64,000 nucleotides of DNA from contig LSRY02000003.1 in NCBI GenBank assembly GCA_001643675.2, positions 306,001 through 370,000 of the forward strand, in the 5' to 3' direction. Below are positions 23,160 to 33,159 of the stretch, in pieces; within the stretch, counting starts at the first letter, position 1; every line of letters starts with the position of its first letter. Position numbers and translations under genes: made by a program. This DNA is from Monocercomonoides exilis. Lineage: Eukaryota; Preaxostyla; Oxymonadida; Polymastigidae. The notes under the pieces were generated by a model, which saw nothing but the letters and a program-made list of their open reading frames with translations, ran no database searches and was not told where the DNA came from.

Positions 23160-24700
23160 TAAAAAAAACAATTATCTTGTTTCTTCTTATTTATAATTAT
23201 TTTATCTTGTTTTTTTGAAATGATAGTAAAATCATTCTGAATATCTTCAACGATAATTTTGTTTTGTTTGCAACAAAAAGTGAATGAAAAGGTTTTGAAA
23301 GAACAAAACATCAAATGCGAAAAAGAAAACAACGCACTTATTTTTTTCACGCAGAACACTTGGCTAATCGTAAATGTCATATAACGTACAGCTATCGACA
23401 GCACACTTTCCTGCGGAACGACAGCCCCAATCGAAACAAACTCGTCAATACACTCCACCTTCTTTCATGTTCCAAAATACCTCAATTCCACATCCGGATC
23501 GTAAAATCCATTTTATCTTTTATTCCCGTCCCCTTCTCTCCCTTCGATTCTCTGTTCAAACCCAACCGGCTCAATCAAAAGCTCAACTCCCATTCTCAGT
23601 CCCAATTTCCCTCTCCTCATCCTCCTCAGCTCCATCGCCTTCTCCACACTGTTTTCTTTTACTGCAATCTCCTCGTTCGTTAAATCCAGCTCATCCATTC
23701 TTTTCCTCAAGACTTATTTAAGTATGCTACATACGTGTGAAATGCGAAGATGCTCTTCTGGAACAGAACAGATAAGGAGAGCAGCGCGCTCAGATTCTGC
23801 ATATATAAAGTGATGTTGTCTGATTGATAAGACAAAAAATTCGCACTAACTTATCGTTTGTTCTTCTGAAGCAAGTTCCTCCATATGAGCTTCTCCTTTT
23901 CCTTCCACAACTTCGCTTTTTAAGCATTTTGCTAAGAAATATGTTGAGATAAAATAATGCATTCTCGATGAGAAATATAGGTGATTCTTTTTGAAAAGTC
24001 ACAAATGTTTAATTTTCAAATATATCAAAAATTTCATATTTTGCTCAAATTTCTGTTTCAGCTCACAAATCTCCTCAAGAATGTTTGAAATAGCATTTTC
24101 AAGGAATAGATTCTATTAAAGTTAGGTTTGATATTTGTTAACAAAATATTTTGCAAAATATGAAATTTTCAATATATTTGAAAATTAAACATTTGTGACT
24201 TTTCAAAAAGAATCACACATATGTATTTGTTTGATTCAAAAAACAATTTGAAATTTATCAAAAGCTTATAGAAAAAGAAGATAAAATTGGAAGAATTTGG
24301 AAAATAAGATGACTTATTCGAATATAACAACTCATTTGAAAACAATGGTGGGAATGTCAAAGGATCTATATTCACACTTTGCATACTCAAAGAACATCTG
24401 TATGTTGTTGATTGTCATCTCTTTTTCACTTAAAACTTGTCTTAACAGTGCGAAATAAGCACGTGATGATGGAAAGGTGAAGTCTCCTTCTCCCTTCCAA
24501 TACCATGTTATTGTATCATGAAACAGCTTCATACTCTTCCCGTACTACAGCTGCAACCAAAGCAAATCGCACCTTCAACCTCGTCCGTCCGCAGCTGTAG
24601 CTCCACCACATCCTTCAGAATCATCACCGACGGAAACAGCGCCTGTCTCCTTTCTTCCCAACCTCCAATTGCACAGCCTCCATTCTAAGCTTCAACCGAA
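23160..24700 (-). pseudogene. Decayed fragments probably of the coiled-coil gene family (copy C)
   Basis: Minus-strand pieces: about 24650-24550 contains ALFPSVMILKDVVELQLR, resembling SPLPSVIVLMEFLSLQ of copy A. 24532-24332 is a 66-codon frame of unknown affinity. 23710-23513 encodes a charged segment with GVELLIEPVGFEQR. 23458-23340 has VECIDEFVSIGAVVPQESVL. The pieces are out of frame with one another, and a MITE-like element (23980-24217) separates them. Composition is GC-richer than the flanks, as in copies A and B. Whether all pieces come from one ancestral gene is uncertain. Confidence 0.35.
23980..24217. repeat. MITE-like element, copy A3 / GGTGATTC termini
   Basis: Left arm ggtgattctttttgaaaagt (23980 on) continues cacaaatgtttaattttcaa. 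The right arm ends acttttcaaaaagaatcac at about 24215, with a further matching inner pair caaaaatttcatattttg / caaaatatgaaattttc. About 238 bp, non-coding. Termini resemble the type B elements near 15.8 kb. Confidence 0.65.
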
Positions 24701-25149
24701 ACCACACCCACGCTGAGTTAAGGTCGTCCAGCTTCTGCATACAGTCTTTGCAAACTCACTGTTTTTGGATGAGTTCAGAGGCACTCACTGGTCAACCACG
24801 TTGTATTCATTTGGCTGGTTCAAGTGCATCACGAAGTTTCTATGTTACAAAGCCTCAAGGAAAAACACTGAAGATAGCGTTCAACATCAAGATATGCAAT
24901 TTGCATCCCAGAAGATCCGCTGCCACTGCACAAGAAGCGCTTGGTTACTGCAAGCATGAAAGACTCAACTTTTTCAAACGAGATGCCTGCTCAAGCCACA
25001 ACAGATAACAATTGCAACACTGATGAAGATGAAAACTGTGTATCGCAAGCAAATATGATATCATCCAGCACCTTCCTCACATCTTTATACGTCAATGCTT
25101 CTGCTTGGTTATGATTCGCAGAAACAACAGAAACGCAAACGCATCAGTC

Positions 25150-26260
25150 ACACACTTCTTTAAGTACAGCCCTCAAACTCACCGAAAAGCATATTGATCT
25201 TCTTCAACACTGATCATTCAAGAAACATGATGCAGAATGAGAAGAACAATAGCTCATCTCCAATAACCTCCTCAAGCGCAGACTTTTCTTATAGCTTAAC
25301 ATCCACAAAGTTCTGCCATAGCCTGCAGTTCGTTAATAATTCCTTGTCACTCAGTTTAAATCTTCATCTGTTCAGAGAGCTTCTCCCCTGTTCACAGAAA
25401 CATAAAAGCTCCAAATACATTTCTCAGAACGTTAACACCAGCCAACCTAGCACTGTCCTAGTCCAGGATCACTCTCATCTTGTCTGAGTATGTCCATCGG
25501 TTCGTAGGGATCGTATGCACAAGCAATGTCTATATCTCTGCCTTCAGCAACATCGCAGCCGCTTCATCTGCACAGACGACAACTGTTTATGCAGCTCCAA
25601 AGCACACGCCTTATTTGACCCTCTCGTAACTTTTTTCTCCTTCCCCTCCAACGAAACTTCACAATCTTCTCTTTCCGCGCTATCCTGCTTCATTCTGCAC
25701 TTCTCCATCTCGATCAACATACCAAAGTGCTTCTCCTTCTTCTTCTTCACCGCCAGATGCTCCTGCACCTTCATCACTTTTGCGCTTCCTTCTCATTCAG
25801 CTTTGGAATTGTCTTTTGATCCATCGGGATGATCGTGTGCTTCTTCTGAAACTATTTCATCAGCTATCTTTTCGTCTCAAATCATTCGCAACAACATCAA
25901 GGACAACGAATACCTCTTTATCTCTTGATTAGCATCCTCGTATTTTTCTTTTTTATTTTCCTCCTCCTTATTCTTCGGTTGCTGTTGTTGCTTCTGCTTC
26001 ATCTTCTTCCTCCTACCATGTCACCAGCTCATTCATTTTGCACAACAGAACTGATTATCCATCCTCAGCCAAACAGCCTCTATTCGCTTTTTCACAATCT
26101 CCCACACTTCTCTCACTGCAACCACTCATCCTTTAATTCGTTGTCCTGCTTCATCATGTGAAACCAAGACTGCCTCGATCGAAAAACAAACAGCATTGCT
26201 GCGGACAAGCGAAGAGATGCATCAACCAGATCGAAAATCGAAGGGAAATCATTCACATTT
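25150..26260 (-). pseudogene. Decayed coiled-coil gene of an unrecognised family (copy B)
   Basis: From its 5' end on the minus strand: near 26240-26150 NDFPSIFDLVDASLRLSAAM, comparable to NAFLSIFDLFVYSPLPSV of copy A. The 25777-25544 frame is a strongly charged coiled coil ending ALELHKQLSSVQMKRLRCC, comparable to PPARQSSIQMQRVL of copy A. About 25330-25200 has LWQNFVDVKL and ALEEVIGDELLFFSF, comparable to FRKDFVEMRQFVKLEREEF of copy A. Several stops and frame changes separate the blocks. The shared order of blocks shows that both derive from one gene family. Function is unknown; no enzymatic motif is seen. Confidence 0.5.
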
Positions 26261-27167
26261 ACTATTGAAAAGAATCCTATTGATTATTCAATTTTGCGGA
26301 TAACTCCGTTATAATCGAAAAAACTACTATTCCATCTGAATGTATTGAAAAACTCCCAAAATATTATTTCATTCGTTTGCATGCACCCCAGTGCAATAGA
26401 TCACTTTCCTTAAGAATAGAACCAATTTATTACTGTCGCTCTCAATTAAATGGCTTGTTTCATTTGAAATAGATTTTATCAAATACAAACATCATAATTA
26501 TCAGGTTCCACACAACATCATAATTTTAATCTTCGCCAAATCAATAACGCAGCTTTGATCAAAGAATTTGAATTGTCGTCAAAACATAGAAATAAAAATA
26601 ATCGATAAATTCCAATTTTTACAATTAAACTATTAGGCTTTTATATATGTTGATTATCAATTGCTTTTTTTTGTTTAATTACGAATGTGTTCTTTTCAAA
26701 TTATTATTTAGTTTTTTTGGATTCAGTGAAAGCGTCAAATGAAGAAAAATTGAAAAAAATGAAGAATGAAATGAGTAGTTTTTTGCTGATCTTTGCGTAT
26801 GCTATCTTTTGATTTAAAGCATATTTTCTACAGAATTGTTTTCATTTTGTATTCGCTTCCTTCTGAAAGCAACATCGTTCAAGGAGGAAAACGAAAAAGT
26901 TCAAAAGGAAAAGGAAATGACTTTGTTAACTTTGAGTTACAAATGCAACTGTGTATGTAATCAACAACTCCATTATTGATATTTTTGAATTTCATTATCA
27001 TTTTTTATTAGTTATTTGAAAAAGAAATTTGCCTTAATGAAATCAAAGAGATTATCCAGAATCAACATGAACATCAGAATCTGACATGACTTGCCTTTCA
27101 GTCTATTTGGATGTTTTTATCAATAGGATTTTTCAGTTATAAAGGTTTGGAAGAAAGGATTACGAAT
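26261..27167. other. AT-rich spacer
   Basis: No supported gene. Short frames only. Confidence 0.3.
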
Positions 27168-28226
27168 TAACTACAATTCTCAAGAGAAGTCAAGAGAGAA
27201 TTGGAAGAGAAAAGAAGAGCTGAAGGAGGAAGTGGAATGATGAAGGTGATGTGCAGATGTTTCGATGAAATATTGTTGGATGTGTTAGTGTGGTCTGTGG
27301 ATGCTGTGTCTTCGATTGCAAAGATGACGGAGCAAGAATGAAAAGTGTTGGTAGAAAAGGATGTTGACGAGGAGGAAGGGGCACAATAAAAGACAGCGCT
27401 TGCGTTTTCGGAATCGCTGAGGAATTGCTTCGGTCTGGAAGCAGAGGCGCAAGACTTGGCATCCGCCAATTCTTCTGCGCCGTCATCGGATGTGCAGAGC
27501 AGAATACAAGGGAAGTGGCAGGGGCTGTTTGGGGCGGGGGTGCTGTGTGGAGGAGAAGAGGGAAGGGCTGGGGAAGGGAGGGGAGAAGAGGGAGGGGAGG
27601 TATCGGCTTGTGGATGTAAAGGTGGTGAGAAAGAGGAAGAAGAAGGAGGGAGGAGGGAAGGAGGGAGGAGGAGGGGTTGTGCCAGTGGTTGTGGCTGAGT
27701 GCGAGCATGTGTGTGGATGGGAGGGTTGGCGGAGGGTGCAACGGTGTATGTATTCGGAGGAGTGCGGGACATAGCAGCAGCTTTCGGGCAGCAGGGGGTG
27801 CTTTTGGGAGGCTGCGGAAAGGAGGGAGGAAGGAGCATGGCACATGGGAGGGATGGAGGTGCGGAGAAGGGAAGGAGGCGGAGGTGAATGCAGCGGTGCT
27901 AGGGCGTGTGCGGGTGCTGCAGAGCCAGCTGGAGCAGAAGGGCATGAAGTTTTCTTGTACTGGTGCCTTCCACTTCGGATAGTCAGACTGAGGATAAATG
28001 AACGTGTCATTGTTCATGCACAAGAAAAGGGAAATGCTTAAATGTTGAGATGCTTGCTTTCTGACTATTGCATGTACACCTTCCTAAATACTTCTTCTCT
28101 GGAGTTCCACCAGCCAGTTGCCTTGTTCCAATCATTCGCTGAACATAGAGATGGAAAAGTTGAAGTGTCATTGAGAACAAATTACGCAGGAAATCACTCT
28201 GAGGTTGTCATTTTCAAGGAAAATAA
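27168..28226 (+). pseudogene. Broken gene relic in a GC-rich island, unknown family
   Basis: GC content is clearly above the flanks from about 27,420 to 28,000. The plus strand shows coding-like pieces with stops between them: about 27240-27340 (MKVMCRCFDEILLDVLVWSV), 27400-27700 with ESLRNCFGLEAEAQDLASAN, and 28042-28227, which ends at a TAA. The long minus-strand frames here are Pro/Ser/His-rich complements of Gly/Glu/Arg-rich plus-strand sequence and are unlikely to be genes. No domain recognised. It might belong to the same decayed family as copies A-C, but no matching block was found. Confidence 0.35.
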
Positions 28227-29331
28227 TTAAAGATATTGTTTTCATTTTTCAAATATTTATTTTCTCTAATTTATGAAATTATTAAACAAAAAAGAAAACC
28301 CAAAAAAAGATTTGTGATATGCACAGTTGTAAGTTTACTGATTCGTTATGTTTGCCTTTTTTTTACATTTCTTCTTGTTGAAATGAGCAAGATACTTTTT
28401 TCAAAATAATAACTAATAGTCAAAAAAGAAAAAATATGAAACACAAAAAAGAATATTTTCTATAATCTTCCGGTCTCCCAAAGTCGTGGATGAAATTTTC
28501 AACCATGCAACTTTAAAGCTTTGTTCGGTTTAAAGGTTTATTATTTTTTTGGATTGGTTTGAGAAGAAGATAATTACAAAATCGGAAAAATCAGCATGCT
28601 ATCAAAATATGAAACAGTTTGATAAGAAATAACAGTCTTTCAAAATGGCAACGCAAAAAAATAAAGCCCCACGAAAAAAGTATTTAAGGAAGTGACGATA
28701 AATACAAAGAAAAAATTCATTTAAGACTATGCATATATCAAAAATTTCGTTGACAAAATTAAACCTTCAATTGAACGGGCTGATCCAAGAAACTTCTTTT
28801 TTTATTGAACATCTTTTCTTTAAAATCAGTCATACTTTAAATCCAAACAACGTTTCATTCGAAAGAAGTGGTTAAGACCAACAGATGCAAAAATCAATGA
28901 ATATTTACGATTAGTCTTCATCCTTCAGCTGTAACAGTTATTGAAATACACAATAATTAGAAAAAATTTGACATATTTAATAACTCAAACATTCCCTAAT
29001 TTTTTTCTTTTTTCAAATGAGAATTCTTGATTTTGATCATAGTTGTTTTTTATCAAAAACATTATATGCATGGAAAACCAATTCATCAGCTAGCTGTTTT
29101 ATTTTCAAATTATCACTTATAATTTTCAAAATTGATTTTTCAAAAAAAAACTTAAAAAGATATCAATTATTCTCTTGAAGTGAATGTGAGACAATCAAAC
29201 ATTATAAAATAGTTGATAATACTGCATATATCATCTCAGAATTTGGTTATCAGCTTTGTTATGAAACAAAAATCCATCATCGAAATTTTCATTTGAAATT
29301 TTATCATTTCAAAAATAATCACCCAAATATT
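28227..29331. other. AT-rich spacer
   Basis: No gene recognised. It ends with tttcaaaaataatcaccc (29318-29334 region), a right-hand terminus of the type B kind directly beside the next repeat. Confidence 0.3.
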
Positions 29332-30160
29332 CACCAAAAATAATACTAATTCGAAAAATAATAATTCATTTTCGAAAAAAAATAATTCAAAATCGAAAAT
29401 AAATTATTCGAATTAATAAATTAATAATTCAATTTCGTAATTTATTAACTCGATTTCGTAAAAGAATTAATCAATTTCGAAAATGAACATTTTTTTTATT
29501 TGCGGAATGAATAACTTGTGTTTGGGGTTTTTAATTCTATTAATTTGTATTTCATCAGTTCACTTAGTTTATCTATATTTGAAAAATGATGCATTTTCAT
29601 TGAAAAAAATTCATTCATTTTGTATGTCTTTTTCTTTAATTAAAGTATTTCAAAAAGAAAATGTATTCATTTTCGTGTAAAATATTAATGTTTTTCTATT
29701 TTTTCATCAAAGAATCTTAAAAATATAATTGGAAAAAAAATTCTTGTTTTTTGTTATTCAATAAATTGTGAATGATTATTTGCAATTTTTAATTGGTTAT
29801 TCAATAGAATGAATTTTTTAATTTATTTTTATCTTTTGAGTGATGTTTTTCGAAAATGAAAAAAATATTCAAAAAATTGATTTATTGATTGTTTCATTTT
29901 TTAAAAAACAGTTTTCTTTGAGTAATAATATTTGATTGGTCAAAAAATAACTTGAAATTTTCTGAAATCCATTCTCGAGAAAATTTTAAAATTTCACTTA
30001 ATAATGAATTTCGAAATTGAAATATTATTTTTCGAAATTGGTTTATTCTTTTTCGAAATCGAATTAATAAATTACGAAATTGAATTATTAATTTTCGAAT
30101 TCGAATTATTCTTTTTCGAAAATGAATTTTTTATTTTTCAAATTAGAATTATTTTTGGTG
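29332..30160. repeat. Type C repeat, full-length copy with about 145-bp inverted termini
   Basis: Starts caccaaaaataatactaatt and ends aattagaattatttttggtg. The terminal 140-150 bp on each side are inverted copies made of alternating aattcg/cgaaat motifs. The 829-bp element has no protein of its own. Internal block ctgaaatccattctcgagaa is shared (inverted) with the 16034 and 62468 copies. Non-autonomous DNA element by structure. Confidence 0.7.
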
Positions 30161-30790
30161 TGTCATACAAAAAAAATAATATTGATAATTAACAAATGAG
30201 AAAAACAAGGACTTATGCAATTATTTTTGAAGTTCTTTATCATAACAAAAACTTCCGTTTGAAAAAAAATGTTATTTATTTATGTTGATGAACCCAGAAA
30301 AGTTATGACTCCAACTCTAAACATCTCTGTATTTCTTTTTCATCAACCATTAGCTTTTGAAACGATTGAAAAACATTTTTTATTTGAATGAAAATTATTT
30401 GGCAAACGATAATGAATTTTCAAAATCAACAATACTCAAAAAAAAAGTTATGATTTCAAAAATTATCACCCATTTGTTAAATGGGTAATTGATATGGGTG
30501 AAAAAATGCATTTTGTTATTGGATAATTTCTCATTCAAATGTGAAAGAGATATTACACCACTTCGTAATTCACAGTCAGTTTTGCGACAATATGCATATA
30601 TACATGAGAAAATTCATATGAATTTTGAAAAAAACAATTCAATGGAACATAAATGTGGGATATTGTGTTAATTTTTAATAATTGAAGCCTCGATAAAAAA
30701 CGGTTAAGATACAAAATAGTAACCCAACCTTTGTAAAGAATAAAAGATGAAATAAAGCTCATGAAATGAAATAGAAGTGATAATAAAAGA
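30161..30790. other. AT-rich spacer / 3' flank of the MYND gene
   Basis: No gene recognised. Contains another tttcaaaaattatcaccc terminus at about 30462-30479. Confidence 0.3.
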
Positions 30791-31919
30791 TTAAAGCTGA
30801 AGCTTAATTACAGGCCCCTTTGAAACATCATTAGTCTTTTGAGATACAAATGTAATTCCATCTTTTGAAGAAGCTGATGCTTGTGAAGATGGATTTGAAG
30901 AAGCTGTTAACGATGAAGAGGAAGTTGAAGCTTCAGATTTAGGAAGTGGAGGGGGAATTGGAAGAGGAGGAGGCATTGATCCCTCAGAAACCATTCTGTG
31001 CATCATGCAAAACCTTTGGTGTCTGGGCCAATCAATTCGTTGACATTCTTATAAATAGAAAATTTTTATAAAATTGAATCAAACAAAGCATTCACAAATA
31101 ATTCTCTGGCCAAAATAAGATCAAACCCTTTGAACAATATAAAACTAATTTACATGCAGTACAACGTGAAAATGTTGTTTCAGTGGAGTTAAGTTGATTT
31201 TTATCACATCTCACATTTGAACAAGAACATCCAAATGGAAGAAGTGCTTCTGACTGAGAAGACATTCTCTCTGGGAAAGAATTTGTAACAACAACAGGCC
31301 TAGAAGCAGTGGGATAAAATCTAGATAATTGTTTAACTTGCTCCATAGCTGGTTGAAGATATTGAAGTGTTGGAGGAAGAGATTCTTTTTCGGAATCACC
31401 TTTGCTTTTGCCAGACTTCCCAAGATCATGGGGAATTGGAATGTTAAAATACAAAATAAATTCCATATCTGCTGCTGAATATATAAAAGTTAGAAATGGA
31501 TGAAGGTGTGTTGTAACAACCATCAATTGGTCTTCAAAAAGTTGTTGTTCTAAAGATGGACATTCATCAAGTGGAAGTTCCATAAAGTCAACTGGATTTG
31601 TTGCAAAATCTGTTGCAATTTTATACAATTCTCGTAAATGCAACGATGAACGTAATATAAAAACTGGATCTCCAGTTTTCATTGATAAAGCTTTCCGATG
31701 AGCTTGTATTTGCATGGAAAAAATTTGCATCTCTTCAGCTATTTCTGTTGAATTGGAACTTTTGACATCAGTTGGGAAAATATGAAAATTTTGATCCTCA
31801 CTGTAAATTCTGTCTCTTTGAATACCAGCCAACGATTCATCAAAATCTTTCGGTTTCTTGAAATTGCCATATCGTCCAATTGGTCTTCCAAGCTTGTTTT
31901 GTTCTTCTTTAGTTGCCAT
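30791..31919 (-). CDS. MYND zinc-finger protein, two exons
   Basis: Exon 1 is 31919-31127, exon 2 is 31047-30791; the 79-bp intron (31048-31126) has GT and AG ends and phase 1. The product is about 349 residues. Residues 1-240 form an unrecognised mostly helical region. A MYND finger follows, with C-S-C-S-N-V-R-C, then CTACKLVLYCSKECQ joined across the splice and DWPRHQRFC, which supplies the full Cys/His set of the family. The tail is Pro-rich (PPPLPIPPPLP) and then Ser/Thr/Ala-rich. MYND fingers bind short Pro-containing peptides and usually mediate protein contacts. Splicing is required: without it the finger is cut after YCSK. Start chosen at the first Met of the frame, 80 bp from the divergent neighbour. 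Function beyond zinc-dependent protein interaction is not predictable. Confidence 0.8.
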
Positions 31920-31999
31920 TTATTTTATTCAATATGAGATTCTAAAATATCAAATCAATAATCTTCAATATCAATAATTTTTTATGATCTTATCCCAAA
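31920..31999. promoter_or_regulatory. Divergent promoter region shared by the MYND and PAP2 genes
   Basis: Only 80 bp separate the start codons of two genes transcribed away from each other, so their promoters must overlap. The stretch is AT-rich; no specific element is claimed. Confidence 0.5.
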
Positions 32000-32936
32000 A
32001 TGAAGACTCCATTTTCTTTGACATATGTTCTTTACGACAAAGGGAGCATAATTTCTTGGTTTCTTGCCTTGTTGTCGTTAGCACCTGATTTTATAATGGC
32101 CGTATATGCATCTTTTATTGTTTTCGAAGGAAGTGCCAAGAGAATTTCAGTTAGAAAATAATTGCTTTGAAATTCGAATTCTTAAACTTGTTTTCTTTTC
32201 AACTGACCATATTATGATTTTTATTTGTTTTTAAGAATATATGGATTTGCTTAGGGATGCTGTTCAACACAGCAATTAATTTAGTTTTGAAGGAATTTTT
32301 CTGCCAACGTTTGCTTTTAAGGTTCAAAAGGAATAATAATAATTTTTTTTCAAAAAAACATTTCAGCCCGTCCTTCAACTCTAGAAGGGCTTCCTTTCAT
32401 CGAATTAGATCCTTGTGGAGGATTTCCTTCTGATCATTGTTTGATACTTTTTTCTTCCTATTTTTCAAAAACATCGATAAAAATTTTAATTTTATATTAA
32501 ATCAGCACAATTTATATCGTTCTTTGGAGTTCTATTTCCTTATTGGCTGAGGTGCATTTCTTTTTTCTTTTCTTTAAGATCAAACTTTTTTTGTATAGAA
32601 ATAGGAAAGAAGATCTTATTCCATTCACATATTACATATTTCTCCTAGGAATACCATGTGGCTGCATAATTGTAGCTTTGTCAAGGTATAATATTGTTTA
32701 TTCAAACGTATTTTTGTCAACGGATAGTTAATTTGTTGTTTATGAAAAACATTAAAATTATTAGAGTCATTCTTGGATACCATACACTCAAACAAGTTAC
32801 TAGTGGGTATGCCATTGGAACATTTGTTGGATGCATTTATTTGTTTTCAACAAAAAATGCTTTGAAGAAATACACCAATAATTACTTGAAAAAATCGAAT
32901 AAACCAGAGAAATCCAAGCAAAAGCAAGGAAAATAA
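32000..32936 (+). CDS. DOLPP1: Dolichyldiphosphatase-like PAP2 family phosphatase, six exons
   Basis: Exons: 32000-32149, 32236-32308, 32367-32438, 32506-32551, 32599-32685, 32765-32936. All five introns (47-86 bp) are GT-AG, and the joined frame is open for 199 residues. The N-terminus PFSLTYVLYDKGSIISWFLA resembles dolichyldiphosphatases. The PAP2 signature is complete only after splicing: K-E-F-F-C-Q-P-R-P (KxxxxxxRP), PSDHSQF (PSGH motif, with Asp for Gly) and SRVILGYHTLKQV (SRxxxxxHxxxD-type, Gln-Val as in this subfamily). Four hydrophobic segments fit a small multi-pass ER membrane protein. It hydrolyses dolichyl diphosphate to dolichyl phosphate, recycling the glycan carrier for N-glycosylation. 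The Lys-rich C-terminus (KSKQKQGK) is a possible ER-retrieval type tail. Confidence 0.85.
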
Positions 32937-33159
32937 AAATTTACCTTTCTTTCTTTCTCTATTTTGCGTACATATGCGTTTTGAATTGTCATTGCATTTT
33001 TAAGTTGTGTGGAAATTGATAAATTTTTAAATAACTTTTCATAATCAAATTTAAGAAATAGTATAAAATGCATGCTGGATGTTGTCTGTTAATTATCTTT
33101 GATGACCAAATGAAATAAAACATGAAAGAAAAATTTTTTATTTAGAAAAAAATCTTTAA

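Noticed and set aside
27190-28023. 277-residue minus-strand Pro/Ser-rich frame
   Set aside because: It is the complement of a GC-rich, Gly/Glu/Arg-rich plus-strand stretch and overlaps another long minus-strand frame of the same bias. No domain or start context.
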